A DNA stretch of 64,000 nt from Natronincola ferrireducens (GTDB taxonomy: Bacteria > Bacillota > Clostridia > Peptostreptococcales > Natronincolaceae): positions 21,304 to 85,303 of the forward strand of contig NZ_FNFP01000008.1 in the NCBI RefSeq assembly GCF_900100845.1, read 5' to 3'. The notes under the pieces are model-generated. The model was not told the DNA's origin and ran no database searches. It was given only the letters and a program-made list of their open reading frames with translations. This document shows, piece by piece, positions 38,201 to 46,629 of the stretch. Each line of letters begins with the position of its first letter. The stretch's first letter is position 1. The position numbers and the translations under genes were made by a program.

Positions 38201-38273
38201 AGGGCAAAAATATTTTTTCGTTATCTTTATGTAGACTAGGTGTATTAAATAACTTCACATAAATTTCCGCCAT
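35211..38273 (-). CDS. SARP/BTAD-AAA-TPR regulator, copy 2
   Basis: Paralogue of the previous gene with the same order and nearly the same length (1020 residues). N-terminal winged helix with KAEALFYYLMVHKEATREVL and LRNAMYKIRKAF, BTAD domain, Walker A TGEAGIGKTR, Walker B IVFEDLQWID, then TPR-like repeats (LLNIAAAYNYIGEIRRYN). The repeated phrase structure over the whole length shows duplication followed by divergence. The 44-base gap suggests cotranscription. Candidate targets are the BCCT, hut and yjiH genes around it. Confidence 0.85.
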   Translation of the reverse strand: MAEIYVKLFNTPSLHKDNEKIFLPFRKAEALFYYLMVHKEATREVLVNLLWGEIEEETAKKNLRNAMYKIRKAFDLDIIISPQKSIVMLNPDIEIISDLKDFLEDSDKGIQAYTGDFLQGFSVKDGETFENWMFTTRESFKDMYIKKLYKKIRLLLEKKDYNTAEQYGKKLVAVDIFDERAYRTLMEIYTYQGANNKAIDTYNRLCEILDQELGVTPDNQTKDMFRNILANRDNSETNKPGTLEDFFYGRNKEVQLLENNYRNFLDKKAYNSILITGEAGIGKTRLKDHLLKSIDKEEVHLLETNCYQAEEEYFLKPWNSIFTRLSQILQKEKIEIPSMWNNIFASIFPSFVVENTTTSVNVIEELNHFKYRVVEDAVLGLLKKVADKKKIVIVFEDLQWIDTMSLSLLSSILTQEQGKNLLFIATCRDEFAEKIDTFITKVKKYQGIEEIHIPRFTPLEVADFIKKAIPSKNTKDTIINKIYKETEGNTFFIMEYLNSIKENNNFEKITPKMQDILKSRFLDISREGKKLLNIISLFFDKAPLDIIKILMDRDDLEVMEIVDEIRHKNIIKEIEEGHYISFEFTHLKLREFIYLQQSSAMRKVLHNKVGSILENELKNDKRNFKNYSKLIYHFSSGGNKIKSLKYSIKHINSYLDFSNEIFPSLSDSYIEREGDFHVAEKELTKYLQDIEKQLDEFKKHYTVSEEIRQLQMEFLHVKGRYCIREGEYDKGVACIQEMIKESLNIEKYDYTLKGYRQMINYCIQTHNIEEMTHYVEVGLKLAHRHNHQKEIGVLLRLKGLNKIMAGKYTEAEEFLKQSIKIFNEISKYESKYLLNIAAAYNYIGEIRRYNMRFSSALRYYDRAMAICEENRMIKGLMMFNTNAGQAALDMGDYDRAKTYFKRAMTFYRQLEIIWGRSVAEGYMSLLLVREGRYKEALSHLKRAEAYAKKLKSPYQLGLLYRVKAEIKVMMKNNDPLHKVFHAYINEDLETYCKKGIRLLEEVNHSYEREILKVFIKEQLN

Positions 38274-38381
38274 ATAATCTCCCTCTTCTTGGATAATTAA
38301 TATTATAATGTTAACTATTTTTAATAAAACATTTCTTATTTTGTAATATACATTCTTATTATAAACTATAAAGAAAAATAA

Positions 38382-38422
38382 AACAAAGCCTTCCTCCTTA
38401 AAATTAGAATGTTAGCTTTGTT
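38382..38422 (-). terminator. Hairpin after the MCP-like gene
   Basis: AACAAAGC (38382-38389) pairs with GCTTTGTT (38415-38422) around a long interior. T-rich sequence follows on the minus strand. Placed between the MCP-like gene and the second SARP regulator. Confidence 0.5.
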
Positions 38423-38490
38423 AGAATCAATAATATTATGTATACTTTTGCTGTAATTGTTAGTCATATATTGTTGCTGATTATAGCCTT

Positions 38491-39327
38491 TTATTTCTCT
38501 ATAGCTTGAATATTTTGGGATAAGTGCAAAAGTTCTTCTGCTATTGAGCTTAAGGATTGAATAGATGCACTTATTTCTTGGGTAGATGCTGCCAACTGCT
38601 GTAATATGTAGGAAATATTTCTACTTTGATCCCACATGTTTGTATTTTCTGTTTTAATAGACTGTAATATATCATTAATTTTTTTAGTAGACTCTGCACT
38701 ACTTTCTGCTAATTTACTGACTTCTCCCGCAACAATTTTAAAACTACTTCCAGCTGCCCCTGCTCTAGCAGCTTCTATACTGGCATTTAGTCCTAAAAGC
38801 TTTGTTTGCTTAGCGATTGTGTATACAAATTTCAGTACATCATCAGTCTGCTTGACATTTTCCAGGTTTTTTCCCGATAGATTTTCTATATTCCCACCTA
38901 AATCAGCAACCTGTTGTGTAGAAGCAGTTATCTCTTCCACCGTGGCAGTTATCTCCTCCATTGTAGAAGAAAGGGTATTTGCCATATCCACAAGCTTTTC
39001 TTTTTTGTCAATAGATTCAGCTGCTGTGATGACACCGATTACTGTTCCAGCTTCATCTATAATAGGTATACTAGTGGCTATATAGGGTATACCCAAAACC
39101 TCTTTTGGAATCTCTTTAATAATTTTTTCTCCTGTTCTTATGGCCTCAGCAGTTGCACCTCCAGCAGGAATTTTATCTCCTTCCCTCACACCTAAATCAA
39201 AGTTTTCAGTATAAAAACTACCAATACATATTTCTTTATTATATATACCTATATTCATATCTGCAGAAACCAATTGTATGAAATAGGGTATATATTTCTT
39301 TAATTCTTCTAGGCTGCTATGTTGCAT
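38491..39327 (-). CDS. Soluble methyl-accepting chemotaxis-like protein
   Basis: Cytoplasmic signalling protein of 278 residues with no membrane helix and no HAMP. The N-terminal ~110 residues form a sensory domain resembling a PAS or calcium-like small-molecule domain ([34 protein letters not shown]). The C-terminal part is a chemoreceptor coiled coil with the hairpin tip [19 protein letters not shown] and [13 protein letters not shown]. The tip differs at one position from the usual LNAAIEAARAGE. It may report metabolic state to the Che array. It does not lie in a che operon. Confidence 0.78.
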   Translation of the reverse strand: MQHSSLEELKKYIPYFIQLVSADMNIGIYNKEICIGSFYTENFDLGVREGDKIPAGGATAEAIRTGEKIIKEIPKEVLGIPYIATSIPIIDEAGTVIGVITAAESIDKKEKLVDMANTLSSTMEEITATVEEITASTQQVADLGGNIENLSGKNLENVKQTDDVLKFVYTIAKQTKLLGLNASIEAARAGAAGSSFKIVAGEVSKLAESSAESTKKINDILQSIKTENTNMWDQSRNISYILQQLAASTQEISASIQSLSSIAEELLHLSQNIQAIEK

Positions 39328-39568
39328 CTATGATTCCTCCTTTCCTTTCTTATCTTATGCTAATGTTTTAATACCTTTTTTGCTAATTCATTAGTGCTGT
39401 CTAAGACAATGATTTGAATTGAGCCTATATACATTCTAACATTTTTAAATAATTTCTTAAAGTATATATAATCCATAAGAGAAATTACCTTTACACACAG
39501 AATCTATTTATCACCATCTCAGGTGTTTCATTAAACTGATTTCTTAAGATTACTATTATACATAACTA

Positions 39569-39616
39569 CTCCTCTAACAATCCTACTATTTAAACATAAT
39601 AGGATCGTTAGAGGAG
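39569..39616. repeat. Imperfect inverted repeat
   Basis: CTCCTCTAAC at the left end pairs with GTTAGAGGAG at the right end. A further eight or so bases pair after one mismatch and a two-base offset, giving a stem of about 19 pairs around a seven-base loop. No T-run follows on either strand, so this is not an ordinary terminator. Confidence 0.6.
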
Positions 39617-39670
39617 ATACTTGAATTAAAATTTAAACCAATAGTACAATTATTTATGCGTTATATATAG
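39617..39670. repeat. Long inverted repeat, left copy
   Basis: Almost identical, in opposite orientation, to 41463-41515. The shared blocks are AATTAAAATTTAAACCAA and ATTTATGCGTTATATATAG, with short differences between them. The pair brackets the yjiH-like gene at about 1.8 kb distance. Confidence 0.65.
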
Positions 39671-39933
39671 TTGAGAGTAATTTGATGTTAGTAGTAAAAT
39701 GGAATTTTAAAAATGAAAATTTATGGTGAAGAATTTATAATAATTAGTCCTATTTATTATATAGGCTCTGTTAAAGGCTATTGTTGATTTTCCCATTCTA
39801 TGAATTCTTGAATGCTGTCATCCTGAGGAAACAGAAGGATCTAACACTCTTCCCCATACTCAGAGGAACAATCCCTCAATATCTTGTCATAGTTTTATTT
39901 ATACAATGTCAACATCTATCTTTAACATAGCCC

Positions 39934-41244
39934 TTATACAATAAACAAATGAACAAAAGGCGTTGCCAAAAGTAATGATAAAATGATTCTTTCTACCCAT
40001 ATAATTATAAGGTCTTTAATATCAATATCAATTTCTGTTGACAAAATACAAGGAATAGAAGCTGAGAAAAAGAGTATTTCAGAAACACATACTATAGCTA
40101 TAACCCCTTGAACAGCTGGAGAAGCAGAAGCAACTATGCTGGCGGGAAGGAACATTTCTGCAAGACTTATTGCACAGGCCTTAGCCAGCAATGTAGCTTC
40201 AGCTCCAAACCCTAAAAGCATTGTAAAGGGGAGAAAGATATATCCCATGATATCAAATACAGGAGTAAACTCAGCCAGTACAAGGCCGAAAAATCCAATG
40301 GACATCAATGTAGGGCCTATAGCAAGAGCAAGACCTATTCCGTCTTTAAAATTCTTTACAATTCCTTCTACTACCCCAGGAGCCTCTTCACAAGCTTCGA
40401 GTCCTTCTTCCAACGCAGTAGAAAACAGCTTTCCTCGTTGAGCGATGGGTTCAGATATAATTTTCTTATCATTATAACCCTTATCTGATTTTTTTGCCAA
40501 AGGATAAATTCTTGTGGTTATTGCTGTTACAATAAAGGTTATTACAAGAGTACCCCAAAAATATGTATTCCATTTGTCCATTAACCCTAATGTATTAGCT
40601 ACAACTATCATGAAGGTTGCAGAAACCGTGGAAAATCCAGTTGCTATAATACTGGCTTCCTTAGTGGAATAATAACCTTCTTTATATACTCTATTGGTAA
40701 TAAGAAGTCCTACGGAATAACTGCCTACAAAAGACGCCACTGCATCGACAGCAGAACGACCTGGTGTCTTCCATATAGGACGCATAATAGGCTGCATAAA
40801 AACACCAACAAATTCCATAAAACCATAATTCATTAAAAACGCTAAAAATACTGCTCCCACAGGAACCAGCATTGTCACCGGAATAACTACTCTATTAAAG
40901 ACAAACGGTAACATTCCTGGAGTCTGTATGCTGTCTGGTCCCAGATTAAATACCGCTGCAATATATACAAATATTGCTAACACTTTAAAAATTGAAAAAA
41001 TAGTATTGACAGTATCCTTATTCCAGGTTTTTTTAACAAATGGCAATATTGCCCCTATGGTAATTACTATTCCAGCATAAACTATCCCAAAGTAAGGAAT
41101 TTGGCGAATAAAGGTCACAATATGGTCAATTGCTATAGAGTTCCTCCCACCAATGGTTATTGGTACAAAAAACATAAAAATTCCCAAAAGATTTAACAAA
41201 ATAAACTTAGCCATGGTTTCAGATCGTCTCGTTTTCTCTATCAT
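39934..41244 (-). CDS. yjiH: YjiH-type membrane protein with nucleoside-recognition (Gate) domain
   Basis: Integral membrane protein of 436 residues with many hydrophobic segments. The Gate-domain phrase GSYSVGLLITNRVYKEGYYS and ATGFSTVSATFMIVVANTLG fit the YjiH/nucleoside recognition family. Transport role is unproven. YjiH genes often sit with hut clusters, and hutU-fchA follow upstream on the same strand here after a gap of 700 bases, so a role in histidine or product movement is possible. Confidence 0.75.
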   Translation of the reverse strand: MIEKTRRSETMAKFILLNLLGIFMFFVPITIGGRNSIAIDHIVTFIRQIPYFGIVYAGIVITIGAILPFVKKTWNKDTVNTIFSIFKVLAIFVYIAAVFNLGPDSIQTPGMLPFVFNRVVIPVTMLVPVGAVFLAFLMNYGFMEFVGVFMQPIMRPIWKTPGRSAVDAVASFVGSYSVGLLITNRVYKEGYYSTKEASIIATGFSTVSATFMIVVANTLGLMDKWNTYFWGTLVITFIVTAITTRIYPLAKKSDKGYNDKKIISEPIAQRGKLFSTALEEGLEACEEAPGVVEGIVKNFKDGIGLALAIGPTLMSIGFFGLVLAEFTPVFDIMGYIFLPFTMLLGFGAEATLLAKACAISLAEMFLPASIVASASPAVQGVIAIVCVSEILFFSASIPCILSTEIDIDIKDLIIIWVERIILSLLLATPFVHLFIV

Positions 41245-41462
41245 ACTTGAACCCCTCCTAAAATTAATTTAGTTTTTAGTTACTACCAAATTCAACCATA
41301 AGCTTATATAGCTCATATTTCAGAGAATAAAATAATTCTGTCAAGCATTTTTAAAGGTTTTTTCAATAGAATTTAGATAATATATTTTTAATAATACATA
41401 TTTCACCATATATTGTGGATACGTTTCTTTATTAGTTGATTAATTCATTAGTTAATTTAATT

Positions 41463-41515
41463 CTATATATAACGCATAAATGATTTTACATTGGTTTAAA
41501 TTTTAATTTAAGTAT
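41463..41515. repeat. Long inverted repeat, right copy
   Basis: Reverse complement matches 39617-39670 over about 53 bases with two short interruptions. See the left copy. Confidence 0.65.
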
Positions 41516-41897
41516 TTACTTTAATAATTCCTAGGTTTTGTGGATAGTAATTATTCTACATGATAAATAGGCCTCCTTTTATTCCATTTTGCTTTAAAAC
41601 AATATTTTTTTGTGTATAATTTCCCTATGTATCCCCCTTTCTTTTATACAAATTTTCTACGGGATTTAAAATAACGTTTTCCTAATGCCAAATTACTTAT
41701 CCAATAATCTATAATGTAAAGTATATAAGAAAAGGGAGTTGTAAAAAGATTTTTTATGATTTTTATAGAAAATAGACATCAAAAAGTCATAAAAGTATTT
41801 TGGTATTACCCCTATCATGTTTACATAATATGATCGCCAAAGAAGTCGTCTTTCATAATAGTGCTATTAACAACAGTATAATTTTTATTAGGCATAA

Positions 41898-41932
41898 AAA
41901 AACTAGAAGGAAATTATTACCTTCTAGTTTTT
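41898..41932. terminator. Terminator of the hut/folate operon
   Basis: Perfect 13-bp stem AAAAACTAGAAGG/CCTTCTAGTTTTT with a nine-base loop, 14 bases beyond the fchA stop codon. The A-run and T-run at the base let it work on either strand. Confidence 0.88.
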
Positions 41933-41945
41933 AAAAATTGATTTT

Positions 41946-42563
41946 TTATAGAACTACTTTAGAAAGAATGCTCTTTTCTGTAGTTTCTACTTTAGCCTCT
42001 AATTCTGCTACTTCTCCAGAAACCTTTTCTACAAAAGCTGTATCTTTTATAGAACCTAGATTGATTTTGACATTGTATAAAGCTGAAAGAACAGCAGTTC
42101 TTGCCATCATGGCTGCTACAGCACCATCGGTAACAGCATTTTGATTGCCTTTCACAACAACCTTTTCAATATTCTCCATTAAATCAAAGGCTTTTTTAGC
42201 TACTTCTAAAGGTACTAGGGCCGCAGTTTTTGTAGCTTCTTGAATAGCATCTTTTCTTGCAGCTATCTCTTCTTCTGTCTCCTTAGGTAACTTGAAGGCA
42301 TCCATTACCTTGTTATAAGCATCTGAATCTCTATCAATATCCCCAATAAGCTCTTCTCTTGCTGCAATGTTAGTCTTAGCAATTTCCTTCATTTCTTCTT
42401 CTACTTCTACATACTTCTTTTTACCTATTGTTAAATTAGCCACCATTTCTGTTAAGGCAGCAGCTGTAGCTGCACTTAGGGCTGCTATACTTCCCCCACC
42501 AGGAACTGGATCACTGGAGGCTGTTTTCTCTAAAAAATCTTTTACTGACATATTCCCTAACAT
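41946..42563 (-). CDS. fchA: Formiminotetrahydrofolate cyclodeaminase
   Basis: Converts 5-formimino-THF to 5,10-methenyl-THF with release of ammonia. 205 residues, the usual length of the free-standing bacterial cyclodeaminase. VPGGGSIAALSAATAAALTEMV near the start is the family motif. It is the last gene of hutU-ftcD-hutI-fhs-fchA, so the one-carbon group from histidine enters folate here. Confidence 0.9.
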   Translation of the reverse strand: MLGNMSVKDFLEKTASSDPVPGGGSIAALSAATAAALTEMVANLTIGKKKYVEVEEEMKEIAKTNIAAREELIGDIDRDSDAYNKVMDAFKLPKETEEEIAARKDAIQEATKTAALVPLEVAKKAFDLMENIEKVVVKGNQNAVTDGAVAAMMARTAVLSALYNVKINLGSIKDTAFVEKVSGEVAELEAKVETTEKSILSKVVL

Positions 42564-42586
42564 TTATTTTCGCCTCTTTTCTCTAT

Positions 42587-44263
42587 TTAGAATAATCCAC
42601 TAATTGTTCCTTTTTCATCAACATCAATTCTTTCAGCAGATGGTACCTTAGGTAATCCTGGCATAGTCATTACTTCACCTGTTAGAACTACAATGAAGCC
42701 TGCCCCTGCTGATACTTTAATTTGTCTTACAGTGATATTAAAGCCTTCTGGTCTTCCCAATAAACTTGCGTTATCACTTAAAGAGTATTGGGTTTTAGCC
42801 ATACAGATTGGCAAATTGCCAAAACCTAACTTTTCTAATTTGTCTATTTCCTTTGATGCTGCAGGTGTGAAATCTACCCCATCAGCACCATAAATTTTTG
42901 TTACAATTGCATTAATTTTATCTTTGATTGGCATATCCAGGGGATATACATACTCAAGTTGACTTTCTTCCTCTGTCAATCTTAATACTTCTTTTGCTAA
43001 TTCTTCTCCACCTTCTCCACCTTTTGCCCATACTTCTGATAATGCTACATTTACACCTAGCTCTTTACACTTGCTTCTTACTAACTCTAATTCTGCTTCA
43101 GTGTCTAGTGGGAATCTATTTATGGCTACCACTGCTGGTAACTTGAATACTTTTGTAACGTTTTCTACGTGCTTTAATAGGTTTGGTAATCCCTTTTCTA
43201 GGGCCTCTAGGTTCTCTTGGTTTAATTGATCCTTTGGAACACCACCATTGTATTTTAGTGCTCTTACTGTTGCTACGATGATTACTGCATCTGGCTTGAT
43301 ATCTGCTTTTCTACATTTGATGTCTAGGAATTTTTCTGCTCCAAGATCTGCTCCAAAACCTGCTTCTGTTACAACATAGTCAGCAAAATGCATTGCCATC
43401 TTTGTTGCTATTACAGAGTTACAACCATGGGCGATATTTGCAAAAGGTCCTCCATGTATAAAGGCCGGTGTTCCTTCTAGGGTTTGTACTAGGTTAGGCT
43501 TCAATGCATCCTTTAATAGGGCTGCCATGGCGCCATGGGCATTTAAGTCTTTAGCTGTAATTGGTCTATCATCTCTTGTATAGGCTACAATGATATTGCC
43601 TAATCTTTCTTTTAAGTCTATGATATCGTTAGCTAAACAAAAGGCTGCCATAACCTCAGATGCAACAGTAATATCGAATCCATCTTCTCTTACGACACCA
43701 TTGCCTCTACCACCCATACCGTTAACGATATTTCTAAGCTGACGATCGTTCATATCTACAACTCTACGCCATGTAATTTTTCTATTGTCTATTCCTAATT
43801 GGTTGCCATGGTTGATATGGTTATCTAATATAGCCGCCAATAGGTTGTTGGCTGCACCTATTGCATGGAAGTCTCCTGTAAAGTGAAGGTTAATGTCTTC
43901 CATTGGAACCACTTGCGCATAACCACCACCTGCTGCACCACCCTTTACCCCAAATACTGGACCTAAGGATGGCTCTCTTAATGCTACAATCGTCTTTTTC
44001 CCTAAACGAGATAATGCATCAGAAGTACCGATAGTAGTAGTAGTTTTACCTTCTCCTGCTGGAGTAGGGTTAATAGCTGATACTAAAATAAGCTTTGCTT
44101 TTTTACCAGCCTTGTCCTTCTTTAACAGGTTGTAGTCCACCTTTGCCTTATGCTTTCCATAAAGCTCAATATCCTCTTCTGTTAGGTCTAATTTCTTTGC
44201 TATTTCTCTTATGTCTTGCAATTTAGCCTCTTGAGCAATTTCAATATCACTTTTAAAACTCAT
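42587..44263 (-). CDS. fhs: Formate-tetrahydrofolate ligase
   Basis: Links formate to THF using ATP; running in reverse during histidine breakdown it makes ATP and formate. 558 residues, normal length. Motif [14 protein letters not shown] is the ATP-binding P-loop, and [21 protein letters not shown] the conserved loop. Ribosome-binding site AGGAGGATCAC before ATG. 18 bases downstream of hutI, and fchA follows after 23 bases. Confidence 0.96.
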   Translation of the reverse strand: MSFKSDIEIAQEAKLQDIREIAKKLDLTEEDIELYGKHKAKVDYNLLKKDKAGKKAKLILVSAINPTPAGEGKTTTTIGTSDALSRLGKKTIVALREPSLGPVFGVKGGAAGGGYAQVVPMEDINLHFTGDFHAIGAANNLLAAILDNHINHGNQLGIDNRKITWRRVVDMNDRQLRNIVNGMGGRGNGVVREDGFDITVASEVMAAFCLANDIIDLKERLGNIIVAYTRDDRPITAKDLNAHGAMAALLKDALKPNLVQTLEGTPAFIHGGPFANIAHGCNSVIATKMAMHFADYVVTEAGFGADLGAEKFLDIKCRKADIKPDAVIIVATVRALKYNGGVPKDQLNQENLEALEKGLPNLLKHVENVTKVFKLPAVVAINRFPLDTEAELELVRSKCKELGVNVALSEVWAKGGEGGEELAKEVLRLTEEESQLEYVYPLDMPIKDKINAIVTKIYGADGVDFTPAASKEIDKLEKLGFGNLPICMAKTQYSLSDNASLLGRPEGFNITVRQIKVSAGAGFIVVLTGEVMTMPGLPKVPSAERIDVDEKGTISGLF

Positions 44264-44281
44264 TTGTGATCCTCCTGACCT

Positions 44282-45550
44282 TTATTTTTGTTTGTCGAAA
44301 ACTAATTTACCTTCTTTTACTACCTTTTCTACTGTGCTTACACCAACATGATAAGGAATAAATTTGTAGGAAGGAAATTCCAAAATAATAATATCTCCTT
44401 TTTTTCCTACATCTATACTACCAATGGTATCAGCTCTATCCACAGCAGCTGCTCCATTAATTGTTAAAGCTGTAATGGCTTCCTCTGTAGACATACCCAT
44501 ATAAAGGGTGGCCAAAGCAAAGATTAGAGGAATAGATTCTGTAAAGCAACTCCCTGGGTTTAAGTCTGTGGCCAATGCTACAGCACAATTATGATCAATC
44601 ATATATCTGGCTCTAGCAAAATCTTCTTTTAAACTAAAGGCTGTTCCAGGAAGTAGGGTGGTTATGACACCAGCCTCAGCCATGGCTTGAATCCCTTTAT
44701 CTGAAGCCTGCAATAAATGATCTGCAGAAGTTGCACCTAGCTCTGCCGCCAGTTCAGCACCGCCTAATTGAACAATTTCATCTGCATGAAGCTTAATTTT
44801 AAAGCCCATTTCCTTTGCTTTTGTGAGCAATTTTCTAGAATCTTCAACAGAGAATACATTTTTTTCACAGAAAATATCACAGAACTCTGCTAAATCCCTT
44901 TCTACCACCTCTGGCATAACCTTCTCGATAAAAAAGTCTATAAAAGTATCTTCCTTACCCTTATATTCCTTTGGTACAGCATGGGCTCCTAAGAAGGTAC
45001 TCACCACATCTACAGGATGATGTTCATTTACTTCCTTTGCTACTTCTAATTGTTTGATTTCTGTTTCATAGTCTAACCCATAACCACTTTTTGCCTCAAC
45101 TGTGGTTACACCAAAGGATAGCATAGAATCCAAACGTTTTTTTGCACTTTCAAACAATTCTTCTTTTGTGGCTTCCTTAGTAGATTTTACACTACTTAGA
45201 ATACCACCACCTCTTTCCATGATGGACATATAGTCATCACCACGAAGCCTCCATGAAAATTCTTCAGCTCTATATCCTCCAAAAACAAGGTGGGTATGGG
45301 AATCCACAAAGCCTGGTAATACTGCCTTACCGGTAGCATCGATTACTTCATAATTTTCTTCATTGTAAGCTTTTAGTATTTCCTCGGTAGTGCCCACAGC
45401 TTTGATGATGCCTTCCTCCACTACGACAGCGCCATTGGCAATGATATGTAGTTCAGACATTTCTTTGCCTTTTTTGGCTTGAAATCCTCTGCAGGTTACT
45501 AGTTCTGCAGCATTTTTTATCAATAAACTTCCTTTTTTCATCATCATCAC
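44282..45550 (-). CDS. hutI: Imidazolonepropionase
   Basis: Third step of histidine degradation: imidazolonepropionate to formiminoglutamate. Metal-dependent amidohydrolase of about 420 residues. VDSHTHLVFGGYR carries the metal His pair; KLHADEI and TSADHLL hold later metal ligands; ATDLNPGSC the catalytic Asp region. Four start codons lie in a row (GTG ATG ATG ATG), so the exact start is uncertain by up to 3 codons. It overlaps the ftcD stop by one base. Confidence 0.95.
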   Translation of the reverse strand: MMMMKKGSLLIKNAAELVTCRGFQAKKGKEMSELHIIANGAVVVEEGIIKAVGTTEEILKAYNEENYEVIDATGKAVLPGFVDSHTHLVFGGYRAEEFSWRLRGDDYMSIMERGGGILSSVKSTKEATKEELFESAKKRLDSMLSFGVTTVEAKSGYGLDYETEIKQLEVAKEVNEHHPVDVVSTFLGAHAVPKEYKGKEDTFIDFFIEKVMPEVVERDLAEFCDIFCEKNVFSVEDSRKLLTKAKEMGFKIKLHADEIVQLGGAELAAELGATSADHLLQASDKGIQAMAEAGVITTLLPGTAFSLKEDFARARYMIDHNCAVALATDLNPGSCFTESIPLIFALATLYMGMSTEEAITALTINGAAAVDRADTIGSIDVGKKGDIIILEFPSYKFIPYHVGVSTVEKVVKEGKLVFDKQK

Positions 45551-46455
45551 TACTCCATTAACCTTGCTTCTAATACTTGTTCCATAGTAAAGTCTTCAAG
45601 TCCAAGATAGTAGGCTGCTGTATCCACTAGGGCCTCCATTGGTACAGAGCCAACAATTTCACTTCCTACTACATTTACACCATATCTCTTAGCTTCTATT
45701 CTAATTAACTCAAACACTCTATATAAAGCAGATTTTGTATAATCTGTCATATTCATAGAAACTTGAACAATACCTCTGTCCTTTAATTCTACACCCATAC
45801 CTTTGCAGTATCTTAATCCACCACTAAGATGTCTTACGCTTTTTGCAATCTTGTCAGCAATTTCTAATTTATCAGTGTCTAGATTTACGTTATAGGCTAC
45901 TAATGGCATTCTAGCCGCAACACCAGTAACACCAGCAGTTGGGTGGATTTCATGGGGTCCAAAATCTGGATACCATTCTGGTTGCTGTACCTTCTCCGCC
46001 ATACCTTCAAATTGACCTTTTCTTACCTGAGCTAAGTTTTCTCTAGCTGGGGTTGAAGCAGCCTTTTCATATAAGTAAATAGGTAAATTATATTTTTCAG
46101 CAGCTTCTTTAGCTACTTCCTTAGCTAATTCAACCGCCTCTGTCATACTTACGTTTTTAATTGGAATAAAAGGAACAACGTCAGTAGCACCCATTCTTGG
46201 ATGTTGTCCTTCATGCTTTGTCATATCGATTACTTGTATTGCAGTTCCTATAGCTTCTATCATGGCATTTTTAACAGCTTCTGGTTCTCCTATAACAGTT
46301 ACAACCGATCTGTTATGATCTGCATCGCTGCTATAATCTAAAAGCTTTACTCCTTCTTTACCTCTAAAAGCATCTACAATTTTTTCTATCTTTTCTAAAT
46401 CTCTACCTTCACTGAAGTTTGGAACACATTGAACAATTTTTTTCTTATTACTCAT
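45550..46455 (-). CDS. ftcD: Glutamate formimidoyltransferase
   Basis: Moves the formimino group of formiminoglutamate to tetrahydrofolate, freeing glutamate. The 301 residues correspond to the transferase half only of the animal two-domain FTCD; the cyclodeaminase half is the separate fchA gene. QCVPNFSEGRDLEKIEKI begins the family signature, and VVTVIGEPEAVKNAM and HPRMGATDVVPFIP follow. Good spacing within the hut operon. Confidence 0.93.
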   Translation of the reverse strand: MSNKKKIVQCVPNFSEGRDLEKIEKIVDAFRGKEGVKLLDYSSDADHNRSVVTVIGEPEAVKNAMIEAIGTAIQVIDMTKHEGQHPRMGATDVVPFIPIKNVSMTEAVELAKEVAKEAAEKYNLPIYLYEKAASTPARENLAQVRKGQFEGMAEKVQQPEWYPDFGPHEIHPTAGVTGVAARMPLVAYNVNLDTDKLEIADKIAKSVRHLSGGLRYCKGMGVELKDRGIVQVSMNMTDYTKSALYRVFELIRIEAKRYGVNVVGSEIVGSVPMEALVDTAAYYLGLEDFTMEQVLEARLME

Positions 46456-46562
46456 GATTCATCCACCTCTCTTTATTATATTAAAACATACTTTTCCTAA
46501 AGTTGTAAATTATTCTGTAATTTATTTTTCAGAGATTGTTAAAATTTTTTATTGTCTAAGAT

Positions 46563-46601
46563 AGCTATGCAACTATCTATAAGATAAATTGTTGCATAGC
46601 T
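46563..46601 (-). terminator. Hairpin between hutU and ftcD
   Basis: Perfect 11-bp stem AGCTATGCAAC (46563-46573) / GTTGCATAGCT (46591-46601). A T-poor tail follows on the minus strand. It may give partial termination so that hutU is made in excess over the later genes. Confidence 0.65.
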
Positions 46602-46629
46602 AATGTATTATTAATAGTTACCTGCTTTT

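Larger units (their letters stand above)
39328..39933. other. Repeat-rich intergenic region downstream of yjiH-like gene
   Basis: No gene found in 606 bases. It holds, from left to right, the imperfect inverted repeat at 39569-39616, one copy of the long repeat that brackets the yjiH-like gene (39617-39670), and a stretch at 39769-39842 with IS-end-like GGCTCTGTTAAAG and a TGTCATCCTGAGG...GAAGGATCT motif. Confidence 0.6.
41245..41945. other. Intergenic region between fchA and the yjiH-like gene
   Basis: 701 bases without a recognisable gene. It holds the right copy of the long inverted repeat (41463-41515) and the fchA terminator (41898-41932). The rest is AT-rich with no riboswitch recognised. 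Promoter for the yjiH-like gene should lie in 41245-41450. Confidence 0.55.
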
